Part shown: positions 1-6,657 of the stretch, piece after piece
Numbering within the stretch: position 1 is the first letter of the stretch
Layout of the letters: the number at the start of each line of letters is the position of its first letter
From: Verrucomicrobiota bacterium
Lineage (GTDB): Bacteria > Verrucomicrobiota > Verrucomicrobiia > Chthoniobacterales > UBA10450
NCBI GenBank assembly: GCA_003219115.1
Contig: QHPN01000012.1
Coordinates: forward strand, 1-19,130
Length of the DNA stretch: 19,130 nucleotides
Direction of reading: 5' to 3'
Program-made: the position numbers and the translations under genes
Notes under the pieces: model-generated
Told to the model about the DNA's origin: nothing
Database searches by the model: none
What the model saw: the letters and a program-made list of their open reading frames with translations, nothing else

Positions 1-1446
1 CCGGGTGCCCGTTCGCGGATGCCAATCCGATACACCATCCATTCCACCATCGAGCCGGCGTCCATCCGTCCCCTTTGGCACCTCAATGCCACAGATCGCC
101 AGAACGGTCGGCGAAATATCGATGTTTCCACTTGGAGCCGAGGTTTCTAAGCCACGGCGAAAATCGGGACCGGCGGCAACCAGGAGGTTGTTCACATCAA
201 AACGGCTCAGCGTCGCATGCGTGCCGTCGCCAGCTTTCCTATTCCAATCGGCGTCGATCATTCCAGCGACACCGAAACGATTCTTCTCCTCCGATCCCCG
301 AAACGACAACACGACATCGGCGTTATTTTGAGAATCAATGTGAACATCGGTGAAGGAAAATGTCCCCTCGAACTTTTCGCGGCTGAAAATCATTCCAGCG
401 AAGTCGCTGTGCTGTAACCAATCGACCAGGCGCCGTGTAACTTTACGATCGTGATCGTGAACGTAGAACAATACGCTCCCGCCATTGCCGGCGACGAGGA
501 TGTCGCCGGGGTTTGGTTTCTCCGAAAATTCCTTGGCGGCATGGAAGCCGGCTTTGTTCAGGAGCGCGACGACATCGATGGAGCGGCGGATGGTGGAGAA
601 GCCGTGATCGGAAACGACGAAGATGTCGGTGGAATCACGGACTTTTTTCGTTTCCAGCGCGCTCAACACTGTCGCCAGATCGTCATCGACGGCTTTGATG
701 GCGGCGATCGCTTCGGGCGAGCCGGGCGCAAAGTTGTGCTCGGCAAGATCGGGCTCACTCAGCCAGAGAAGCGAGAAATCGGGCACGGCGTCGCGCCAGA
801 AAAATTCAGTCAAGGCACGAGTCGCGAAATGATTTCGTTCTGCCGACGTCACGCGCGGGTCATCCGGAATCGGTCCGAGCACTTTTATCATTTCCTCACG
901 CGTGGATTGACCAAGCGGTGCGGCAGCGAAAATCGTGAGTGGTTTGCCCCGTATTCTGACGTAGGTCCAGTCGTCGTGACGGTCGAAAAGCATTGCGACC
1001 GATTTTGTGCCCACCAACGCAACCTTTTTGCCGGCGGCGCGCAGTAATTCCACGAAAGTCGGAACCGCCAGATATTTCCCGCCGGAAACTTCGTCGCCAC
1101 GTTTGATGGAATCGGGATCGCCCATGTCGATAGGCTGTCGCGGATTGATCGCGGGGCGAAATTCAAGATTGGCCGCGAGGCCGTTACGATTCGGATAGCA
1201 ACCAGTGGCGAGCGCGGCGCCGTTCACATCGGTGGCGGTGGGATAAACGGAGTGGTGATTGCGAAAACGGACGCCGTCGTGCGCGAGTTTGTCGAGAGTG
1301 GGCGTGTATTTTTCGGTGACGAAATCCGGACGCATGCCGTCCCAGGCAACGAGGACGACGTGACGTGAAGATGCGGCCGATACCGCCGCCACCACACCGA
1401 GAGTCGCAATTGCAAGGAGAAGGAATTTCGGAAATCGGGTTCTCAA
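1..1446 (-). CDS. Exported alkaline-phosphatase-superfamily phosphodiesterase (3' end cut by window)
   Basis: An open frame on the minus strand runs without a stop from about 1446 to base 1 (482 codons seen), so the C-terminus is missing. With a TTG start at 1446 the protein begins with a basic stretch and a hydrophobic segment (residues 8-25), consistent with a signal peptide; a GTG at 1482 is an alternative start. Neither has a clear Shine-Dalgarno sequence. The mature part matches the type I phosphodiesterase/nucleotide pyrophosphatase family: WDGMRPDF with metal ligand D36, the YPTATDVNG nucleophile region (T70), SEPDLAEHN (D233, H237), VVSDHGF (D280, H281) and GDGTHAT (H410). The family hydrolyses phosphate diesters or monoesters with two zinc-type metals outside the cytoplasm. 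Substrate unknown. The next gene upstream is divergent, separated by a palindromic repeat. Confidence 0.9.
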   Translation of the reverse strand, partial: MRTRFPKFLLLAIATLGVVAAVSAASSRHVVLVAWDGMRPDFVTEKYTPTLDKLAHDGVRFRNHHSVYPTATDVNGAALATGCYPNRNGLAANLEFRPAINPRQPIDMGDPDSIKRGDEVSGGKYLAVPTFVELLRAAGKKVALVGTKSVAMLFDRHDDWTYVRIRGKPLTIFAAAPLGQSTREEMIKVLGPIPDDPRVTSAERNHFATRALTEFFWRDAVPDFSLLWLSEPDLAEHNFAPGSPEAIAAIKAVDDDLATVLSALETKKVRDSTDIFVVSDHGFSTIRRSIDVVALLNKAGFHAAKEFSEKPNPGDILVAGNGGSVLFYVHDHDRKVTRRLVDWLQHSDFAGMIFSREKFEGTFSFTDVHIDSQNNADVVLSFRGSEEKNRFGVAGMIDADWNRKAGDGTHATLSRFDVNNLLVAAGPDFRRGLETSAPSGNIDISPTVLAICGIEVPKGTDGRRLDGGMDGVSDWHPRTGTR

Positions 1447-1492
1447 TCGAGCGAGTTTCGATTGAAGAAGGCAGGTTGTCACCCCAGCCAAG

Positions 1493-1623
1493 CTGTCATC
1501 CCGAGCGAATGCGAGGGACCTCTCATTTGCTGATTACTCACACAAGCTTGAAAAATTTTGACCAGCTGCGGGGTCCCTCGGTCCGAGCCGGACTGGCGTT
1601 TTCTACGCGGCTCGGGATGACAG
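1493..1623. repeat. Palindromic intergenic repeat, family A, copy 1
   Basis: The ends are a perfect 14-bp inverted repeat (CTGTCATCCCGAGC at 1493-1506; its complement at 1610-1623). Inner arms GAGGGACC (1513-1520) and GGTCCCTC (1572-1579) also pair, so the unit could fold into one long imperfect stem. A related copy lies at 3276-3390. The right half carries a 22-bp core shared with the repeat at 9267-9335. It lies between two divergent genes and has no coding capacity. It resembles REP/MITE-type dispersed palindromes; no transposase is nearby. Confidence 0.85.
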
Positions 1624-1731
1624 AATGTTAGCTTCACGTTTGGCACTACGTAGACATTGTCGCTTGCCAGCGCTAGGCGGGCCGCTAAAAATCGTGTTGT
1701 GGCCCGCCACGTTCAATCCCACAACGGCAAA

Positions 1732-2187
1732 GTGTCGCGCGAGATCGAACGGAAATTCTTGGTGAAACGATTGCCACCAAATCTGCGGCATTTTCACAGT
1801 CGCACGATCGAGCAGGGTTATCTCGCGGCGAAAAGCGATGGCACCCAGATTCGTTTGCGCAAATCGGGCCGGCATCATTCGCTGACGATCAAACGAGGCC
1901 GCGGCATATCGCGACAGGAAATCGAAATCGATCTCACGCGCGATCAGTTCGAGGAGCTGTGGCCGGCAACAGCGGGCTGTCGTTTAACCAAAACGCGCTA
2001 CGACGTTCCATTTGGCAAACATACGGTTGAGATCGATGTTTATCGTGGCCGCAACGAAGGGCTGGTCGTGGCGGAAGTGGAGTTCGGGGACGAGCGCGAA
2101 TGCCAGCGTTTTCAGCCACCGGACTGGTTTGGGGTCGAGGTGAGCGGAAAATCGCGCTATAGCAACGTGCGGCTGGCGCGGGAGTGA
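1732..2187 (+). CDS. CYTH domain protein (triphosphate tunnel enzyme family)
   Basis: 151 residues from GTG 1732. This start was chosen because the protein then opens with SREIERKFLV, the usual beginning of CYTH proteins; the frame stays open upstream to a TTG at 1657. Family features: EIERKFL (residues 4-10), basic RLR (41-43), K54, paired acidic residues E63/E65, TRY (88-90), E100/D102 and E115/E117. These form the charged lining of the tunnel that binds triphosphate and divalent metal. Members hydrolyse inorganic triphosphate or act as class IV adenylate cyclases or thiamine triphosphatases; simple triphosphatase activity is the likeliest here. The stop is 4 nt before the CHAD gene, so the two are probably one operon. 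In proteins such as E. coli YgiF both domains are fused. Confidence 0.88.
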   Translation: MSREIERKFLVKRLPPNLRHFHSRTIEQGYLAAKSDGTQIRLRKSGRHHSLTIKRGRGISRQEIEIDLTRDQFEELWPATAGCRLTKTRYDVPFGKHTVEIDVYRGRNEGLVVAEVEFGDERECQRFQPPDWFGVEVSGKSRYSNVRLARE

Positions 2188-2191
2188 GGCG

Positions 2192-3136
2192 ATGAGTTAT
2201 CAATTGCGACGTAATCAAACGTTGGGTGCGAACCTGCGGCGGATTTGCCGGAAACAGGTCGAGGGCGGGCTGGAAATTGTGCGCGGCGAGAGGGAATCGA
2301 ACGACACGCCCGTGCACCAGACGCGGAAACATTTGAAAAAGGCGCGGGCAGCGTTGCAAATGGTGGCGGATGAAATCGGGCGGCCACGATTCAAGAAGCA
2401 GGATCATTGTTTCCGTGACGTCGCCAAGTTGATTTCCGATGTGCGGGATGCGGAAGTGCGGCTGCAAACGGTGCGGCAATTGCAGGAGATCACGCGTCGC
2501 ACTTCCCAGCAGACGTTTCGCAAGACCGAAGAGCTGCTTTTGGCCGAATTAGAACATTTCATGGCCGCGTTCGCTGGCTGGCAAAAGCAGGCGGCGCCGC
2601 AACTGGAGAAATTACGGGGGGAAATCGACACCTGGCCAATCGAAGACCTCGACTGCAAAATGATTCGCCGGTCTGTCCAACGCGGATATAAGGCAGCGCG
2701 CGATGCGCTCGACTGCGCGAAAACGAAACCGACCCCGGAAAATTTTCATGAATTTCGGACTAAAGCGAAGCGGCTCCTCTATCAGCTGCGCATTTTGCGG
2801 GCGATCAATCCGCTCGTGATTCGCGCACTGATCGATGATCTTGATTCTGTGAGCGAGGTCTTCGGCCGCTCGCACGACCTCTATTTTCTAGGTGAACGAT
2901 TGCGCCGGGACGATGGGCAAACGTCCGGGCAGGAAACGGGTGAACTGGTGGCGGTAATTGAGACAAGCGAAGTGGACTTACAGGACCGCGGAGTCGATCT
3001 GGCCGAACGCTTTTTTGAAGAACGACCGCGCGCATTCGGACATCGCCTTGCCACGTGGCTACAACAATGGCTCAGAGGCGAAGCGCCGACGGTAGCCGAT
3101 GCGCTGGTCTGCCATGATGCCAGCGTGTTGAAGTAG
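2192..3136 (+). CDS. CHAD domain protein
   Basis: 314 residues, starting at ATG 2192 with a GAG-rich ribosome binding region that overlaps the CYTH stop. CHAD (conserved histidine alpha-helical domain) proteins are helical bundles with basic, histidine-rich faces that bind polyphosphate; several locate to polyphosphate granules. The two characteristic halves are visible: VHQTRKHLKKARAAL (residues 41-55, H42) and FHEFRTKAKRLLYQLR (185-200, H186), followed by FGRSHDL (224-230). No signal peptide or membrane segment. Its place 4 nt downstream of the CYTH gene suggests a shared role in polyphosphate or triphosphate metabolism. No ppk or ppx gene is in the window to confirm this. Confidence 0.9.
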   Translation: MSYQLRRNQTLGANLRRICRKQVEGGLEIVRGERESNDTPVHQTRKHLKKARAALQMVADEIGRPRFKKQDHCFRDVAKLISDVRDAEVRLQTVRQLQEITRRTSQQTFRKTEELLLAELEHFMAAFAGWQKQAAPQLEKLRGEIDTWPIEDLDCKMIRRSVQRGYKAARDALDCAKTKPTPENFHEFRTKAKRLLYQLRILRAINPLVIRALIDDLDSVSEVFGRSHDLYFLGERLRRDDGQTSGQETGELVAVIETSEVDLQDRGVDLAERFFEERPRAFGHRLATWLQQWLRGEAPTVADALVCHDASVLK

Positions 3137-3160
3137 CCCGGCGATTTTCTGGATCTGGAG

Positions 3161-3180
3161 GGACACGCGCGGTCGTGTCC
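3161..3180. repeat. Short GC-rich hairpin after the CHAD gene
   Basis: GGACACG (3161-3167) pairs with CGTGTCC (3174-3180) across a 6-nt loop, 25 nt past the CHAD stop. It may act as a terminator or mRNA end, or be a small dispersed repeat. No T-run follows. Confidence 0.5.
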
Positions 3181-3275
3181 TAATACTTAAGTGCCGATAG
3201 CGCAGATCTTTGGCGGCCGAATGCGCTGGGTCGATTGCAACCGAGGCTTAACGGGGAGTGTTGAATACCTGATGC

Positions 3276-3390
3276 GTCATCCCGAACCGAGCAGACGGAG
3301 AGGGATCTCACCAAAGGTGCTGAATTTCTCGATCTAGTTTGGTCCCAAAATCTCCATTGGTGAGATCCTTCGCTTGCGCTCGGGATGACA
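3276..3390. repeat. Palindromic intergenic repeat, family A, copy 2
   Basis: It begins GTCATCCCGA and ends CGCTCGGGATGACA, matching the ends of copy 1 (1493-1623). An inner pair GGATCTCACCAA (from about 3303) and TTGGTGAGATCC (to about 3368) makes the unit almost fully self-complementary. It sits between convergent genes and could serve as a two-way terminator. Confidence 0.85.
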
Positions 3391-3443
3391 GAACGTCGGC
3401 GACAGTCGTCGCTGTCAGCAAAATCTTTCGCACAGCTCGGACT

Positions 3444-4877
3444 CTAGTAGCGGTAATGCTCGGACTTGTAGGGGCCGTCGACCGGAACGCCGAGATAGTC
3501 AGCCTGTGTTTGGCTTAATCTCGTTAGCTTGACGCCGATTTTCTCGAGATGGAGTCGAGCTACTTCTTCGTCGAGTTTCTTACTTAAAACATAGACGCCG
3601 ACTTTGTAGGTATCGCGATTCCTCCAAAGATCGAGTTGGGCCAGGACCTGATTGGAAAATGAGTTCGACATAACGAAGCTCGGGTGACCTGTGGCGCAGC
3701 CGAGGTTCACCAGACGACCTTCAGCTAAGAGGAAAATCTCGTGGCCATCGGGGAAAGTATATTTATCCACCTGCGGCTTGATGTTGGTGCGGTTGACGCC
3801 CTTGGCAGAGTTCAGCGCGTCGACCTGAACTTCATTATCAAAGTGGCCAATATTCGCGACAATAGCCTGGTCCTTCATCCGCTCAATGTGTTCGAGCTTG
3901 ATGACATCGACATTGCCGGTGGCGGCGATGTAGATGTCGCCGCGACCGAGCGTCTCTTCGATCGTCGTTACTTCATAACCTTCCATCGCCGCTTGTAGCG
4001 CATTGATCGGATCGATCTCGGCAATGATGACGCGCGCGCCCTGACCACGCAGCGATTGCGCGCAACCTTTGCCGACATCGCCGTAGCCACAAACGACCGC
4101 GATCTTGCCCGCGATCATGACATCGAGCGCGCGGTTTAATCCGTCGACGAGCGAATGCCGGCACCCGTAAAGATTATCGAACTTCGATTTGGTGACCGAA
4201 TCGTTGACGTTGATTGCAGCGACGAGGAGCCGGTTTTCCTGATGCATCTTATATAGGCGATGGACGCCGGTAGTTGTTTCCTCGGAAACGCCGCGCCACT
4301 CCTTAACCATCTCGTGCCAGCGAAACGGATTTTCGCGCTGGACCTCGAGCAATAAATCTTTGATGACCTGCTCTTCCTTGTTGGCCGATTTGGTTTTCGC
4401 CCAATCACTGCCTTCTTCGAGTTCATAGCCCTTGTGAATAAGAAGGGTGGCGTCGCCACCGTCGTCGACCACCAGCTGCGGGCCTTTGCCGTCCGGATGA
4501 GAGAGCGCGCGGTAGGTACACCACCAATACTCTTGCAGTGATTCGCCTTTCCACGCGAAAACCGAGACGCCGGACTTTGCTATCGCAGCGGCGGCATGAT
4601 CCTGGGTCGAGAAGATATTGCACGACGCCCAGCGCACGCTCGCGCCCAGATCGCCGAGCGTTTCGATCAGGACGGCGGTTTGCACGGTCATGTGCAACGA
4701 TCCGGTGATGCGAACGCCGGCGAGCGGTTTGCTCGCCGCGTATTTTGCGCGGATCGCCATCAATCCGGGCATTTCCTTTTCCGCGATCGAGATTTCTTTT
4801 CGCCCGAAGTCAGCCAGACTGATGTCTGCGACTTTGTAATCGTCTTTTGTTTCCGTTTGTGTCGTGATTGTGCTCAT
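3444..4877 (-). CDS. ahcY: Adenosylhomocysteinase (SAH hydrolase)
   Basis: 477 residues, full length for the bacterial family. The enzyme splits S-adenosylhomocysteine into adenosine and homocysteine using bound NAD, relieving product inhibition of methyltransferases. Visible signatures: GSLHMTVQTAVLIETL with H62; VVDDGGDATLL (acidic residues near 138-142); SEETTTGVHRLY (198-209); NDSVTKSKFDN with K230 and D234; the NAD-binding loop GYGDVGKGCA (264-273); and the terminal KSEHYRY. The ATG overlaps the GxxExxY stop in an ATGA arrangement, and a GAAGAAA purine tract about 9 nt upstream can serve as ribosome binding site. It is the last gene of the metK-GxxExxY-ahcY transcription unit, so it probably shares the metK promoter. 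Confidence 0.98.
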   Translation of the reverse strand: MSTITTQTETKDDYKVADISLADFGRKEISIAEKEMPGLMAIRAKYAASKPLAGVRITGSLHMTVQTAVLIETLGDLGASVRWASCNIFSTQDHAAAAIAKSGVSVFAWKGESLQEYWWCTYRALSHPDGKGPQLVVDDGGDATLLIHKGYELEEGSDWAKTKSANKEEQVIKDLLLEVQRENPFRWHEMVKEWRGVSEETTTGVHRLYKMHQENRLLVAAINVNDSVTKSKFDNLYGCRHSLVDGLNRALDVMIAGKIAVVCGYGDVGKGCAQSLRGQGARVIIAEIDPINALQAAMEGYEVTTIEETLGRGDIYIAATGNVDVIKLEHIERMKDQAIVANIGHFDNEVQVDALNSAKGVNRTNIKPQVDKYTFPDGHEIFLLAEGRLVNLGCATGHPSFVMSNSFSNQVLAQLDLWRNRDTYKVGVYVLSKKLDEEVARLHLEKIGVKLTRLSQTQADYLGVPVDGPYKSEHYRY

Positions 4878-5302
4878 AAGACTATTTCTTCGAGGTTATC
4901 CGCAGATTTCGCAGATTTACGCAGATTCTGAGCGGTACTTAAGATCAGCCGCTTGAACTGAAGACTTGGGGCGCCAAAATTGAGCAGCAAACCGCGTTGC
5001 AGGCGTGTGGCCTTTAATTCGTTGATTAACTGCGCATCATCCACTCGGGTAAGCTCCGCGATCGCTTTCGTCTCGATCAGAAAATCTTCAAAGCAGATGA
5101 AATCGGCTCGATAGCCGCACGTCAGCAGCTTGCCTTTATAGCGAACCGGCAGCGCCACTTCGGCCCGGAAAGGTATTTGTCGATCTTGGAATTCCAGGAC
5201 GAGCGCACATTGGTACACTGCTTTGAGGAATCCGAATCCGAGTTCTCGATGAACTTCCATCGCCGCACCAATGATCGCGTGACTCTGAGGATCCCTGTCC
5301 AT
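4874..5302 (-). CDS. GxxExxY family protein (PDDEXK-like) inside an inverted-repeat cassette
   Basis: 142 residues. The body matches GxxExxY proteins: helix AMEVHRELG (residues 14-22), GFLKAVY (24-30), a basic YKGK region, YRADF (64-68, D67), the nuclease-like IETKA (E77, K79), AQLINELKAT (90-99) and LLLNFGAPSLQFKR (105-118). The glutamate that gives the family its name is lysine here (K27). The biochemical role is unknown; the D...ExK pattern suggests a PDDEXK-fold nuclease relative. The ATG lies 4 nt inside one terminal repeat. The other repeat is translated as the basic tail NLRKSAKSAD, then 7 residues from flanking DNA bring the frame to a TGA overlapping the ahcY ATG. There is no strong Shine-Dalgarno; expression may depend on read-through from metK. 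Confidence 0.88.
   Translation of the reverse strand: MDRDPQSHAIIGAAMEVHRELGFGFLKAVYQCALVLEFQDRQIPFRAEVALPVRYKGKLLTCGYRADFICFEDFLIETKAIAELTRVDDAQLINELKATRLQRGLLLNFGAPSLQFKRLILSTAQNLRKSAKSADNLEEIVL
4899..4927 (+). repeat. Left terminal inverted repeat of GxxExxY cassette
   Basis: Built from three consecutive 9-10-nt units, CCGCAGATT, TCGCAGATT and TACGCAGATT. It matches the complement of 5307-5335 at 28 of 29 positions. It lies inside the 3' end of the GxxExxY frame and encodes its basic tail. Confidence 0.9.
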
Positions 5303-5306
5303 CTTT

Positions 5307-5335
5307 AATCTGTGTAAATCTGCGAAATCTGCGGA
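5307..5335 (-). repeat. Right terminal inverted repeat of GxxExxY cassette
   Basis: Complement of the left repeat with one mismatch (4921 against 5313). It lies between the metK stop codon and the GxxExxY start codon, abutting the former and 4 nt from the latter. Confidence 0.9.
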
Positions 5336-6511
5336 CTACTTAACCGCAGCTTTCAACGCTTCGGCCTTGTCGGTTCTTTCCCACGTAATGGCATCGAGAT
5401 CATCGACGCGGCCGAAGTGTCCGTAGTTGGTGGTCTTGCGATAAATCGGGCGCAGCAGGTTAAGCTGCTTGATGATCTCGGCCGGTTTAAAATTGAAGAC
5501 TTTGCAGACCGCGCGCTCCAGCTTCTCATCATCTACTTTGCCGGTGCAAAAGGTATCGACGCTGACGCTAACGGGTTCTGGATGACCAATGGCATAGGCA
5601 AACTGGACTTCGCAGCGGTCGGCCAATCCTGAGGCGACAACATTTTTCGCGACCCAGCGTCCCATATAAGCCGCGCTGCGATCGACCTTGCTCGGGTCCT
5701 TGCCTGAAAATGCGCCCCCACCGTGGCGTCCCATCCCACCGTAGCTATCGACGATGATCTTACGTCCCGTAATCCCGGCATCGCCTTCCGGCCCGCCCAC
5801 GACGAATCGTCCGGTCGGATTAATCAAGTAAGTCGTTTTTTCATCAAGCCACTTCGCCGGCATCACTTTTTTAATCAGCAGCTCGATCAGCGTTTCGCGA
5901 ATCTCTTTTTGCTTAACGTCGGCGGCGTGCTGGGTGGAAACGACAATGGCCGACGCGCGCACCGGTTTGTAACCATGATATTCAATTGAAACCTGCGTCT
6001 TGGCATCAGGCCGGAGCCACGGAATCACATTCTCCTTTCGCAAGCGTGTCAGCTCGCGTCCGAGTTTGTGGGCAAATGAAATCGGCGCCGGCATCAGCTC
6101 CGGCGTTTCGTTGCAGGCAAATCCGAACATCAAACCCTGATCGCCCGCGCCTTGTTCGGCCGTGCCTTTACCTTCGGCCCCGGCCTGGTCGACGCCCTGC
6201 TTGATGTCGCGCGATTGCTCGGTCATCTCGCAAATGACGCGGCAGGTATCGGCCTGGAAAATGCAATCGCGATTGACGTAACCAATGCTGCGCACGGCTT
6301 CACGCACCTGTTCGGCAAAATCGAAGCGGGCGTTGCTGGTGATCTCGCCGGCCAGCACTACCAAATTCCCCTTGGCCAGGCTCTCGCAGGCGACACGACT
6401 GAGCGGATCCTGGGCGAGGCAGGCATCGAGAATGTAATCGCTGATGGTATCGCAGACTTTATCGGGGTGACCTTCAGTGACGGATTCGGAGGAAAAGATG
6501 TACCGACGCAT
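5336..6511 (-). CDS. metK: S-adenosylmethionine synthetase
   Basis: 391 residues, typical full length. It makes SAM from methionine and ATP, releasing phosphate and pyrophosphate. Signatures: SSESVTEGHPDKVCD with GHPDK at 14-18; GAGDQG at 121-126 for ATP binding; the phosphate-binding loop GGGAFSGKDPSKVDRS at 264-279; and GHPEPVSV near the C-terminal third. It is the first gene of the minus-strand SAM-cycle operon and is divergent from the ArsR-methyltransferase gene. The leader of about 100-140 nt contains several dyads. The stop TAG (5336-5338) abuts the terminal repeat of the GxxExxY cassette. Confidence 0.98.
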   Translation of the reverse strand: MRRYIFSSESVTEGHPDKVCDTISDYILDACLAQDPLSRVACESLAKGNLVVLAGEITSNARFDFAEQVREAVRSIGYVNRDCIFQADTCRVICEMTEQSRDIKQGVDQAGAEGKGTAEQGAGDQGLMFGFACNETPELMPAPISFAHKLGRELTRLRKENVIPWLRPDAKTQVSIEYHGYKPVRASAIVVSTQHAADVKQKEIRETLIELLIKKVMPAKWLDEKTTYLINPTGRFVVGGPEGDAGITGRKIIVDSYGGMGRHGGGAFSGKDPSKVDRSAAYMGRWVAKNVVASGLADRCEVQFAYAIGHPEPVSVSVDTFCTGKVDDEKLERAVCKVFNFKPAEIIKQLNLLRPIYRKTTNYGHFGRVDDLDAITWERTDKAEALKAAVK

Positions 6512-6549
6512 GGTATGAACCTGGTTCGTTAAAAGAGTTAAAACGCTAC

Positions 6550-6594
6550 AACGTTAAATTGGTCCGCCGTTGGAACGACTTAACGTTTCAACGG
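6550..6594. promoter_or_regulatory. Dyads in the metK leader
   Basis: Two perfect inverted pairs are interleaved here: AACGTTAA (6550-6557) with TTAACGTT (6580-6587), and CCGTTG (6567-6572) with CAACGG (6589-6594). They are 18-62 nt upstream of the metK start and can form alternative stems in its 5' mRNA. This may be an attenuator-like leader or simply another dispersed repeat. I could not match it to a known SAM or SAH riboswitch. Confidence 0.4.
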
Positions 6595-6611
6595 TCTTAC
6601 TGTCATCAAAG

Positions 6612-6644
6612 ACATATTGACCAATCATGATATGTAGATATATC
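6612..6644. promoter_or_regulatory. Candidate promoter/operator between metK and the ArsR-methyltransferase gene
   Basis: An AT-rich patch holds ACATAT (6612-6617) inverted at ATATGT (6630-6635) with a 12-nt centre, plus the 8-bp palindrome GATATATC (6637-6644). ArsR-type repressors bind such AT-rich dyads. For the plus-strand gene, TTGACC (6617-6622) and TATATC (6639-6644), 16 nt apart, could be -35 and -10 boxes, placing the mRNA start only a few bases before the ATG at 6658. No Shine-Dalgarno precedes that ATG, so a leaderless or near-leaderless mRNA is possible. Confidence 0.45.
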
Positions 6645-6657
6645 GTTCCTTTTTGTA

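Larger units (their letters stand above)
3137..3443. other. 307-bp convergent intergenic region, no gene
   Basis: This lies between the ends of the CHAD gene (plus) and ahcY (minus). I see no credible coding frame. It holds a short GC-rich hairpin at 3161-3180 and a family A palindrome at 3276-3390; either could end transcription from one or both sides, but neither has the T-run of a classical intrinsic terminator. Confidence 0.7.
4899..5335. mobile_element. Inverted-repeat-bounded cassette carrying the GxxExxY gene
   Basis: The 437-bp unit is defined by 29-bp terminal inverted repeats at 4899-4927 and 5307-5335. Its only cargo is the GxxExxY gene, which extends past the left repeat. The right repeat starts directly beside the metK stop codon (5336-5338), so the unit neatly fills the metK-ahcY junction. 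No transposase and no obvious target duplication are seen. Movement would have to be driven by another enzyme, or by the cargo if it is a nuclease; that is inference. Confidence 0.65.

Noticed and set aside
451..1047. 198-residue plus-strand open frame
   Set aside because: It lies antisense to a continuous minus-strand phosphodiesterase frame with all metal-binding motifs and has no recognisable domain of its own.
1934..2479. 181-residue minus-strand open frame
   Set aside because: It is antisense to the CYTH and CHAD genes, arginine/proline-rich and without family features.
4899..5335. Classical insertion sequence
   Set aside because: No transposase is encoded, only the GxxExxY protein, and no target-site duplication is evident; called a cassette instead.
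6512..6657. SAM or SAH riboswitch before metK
   Set aside because: Dyads are present, but I could not match them to the conserved core of any SAM or SAH riboswitch class; a covariance-model search would decide.
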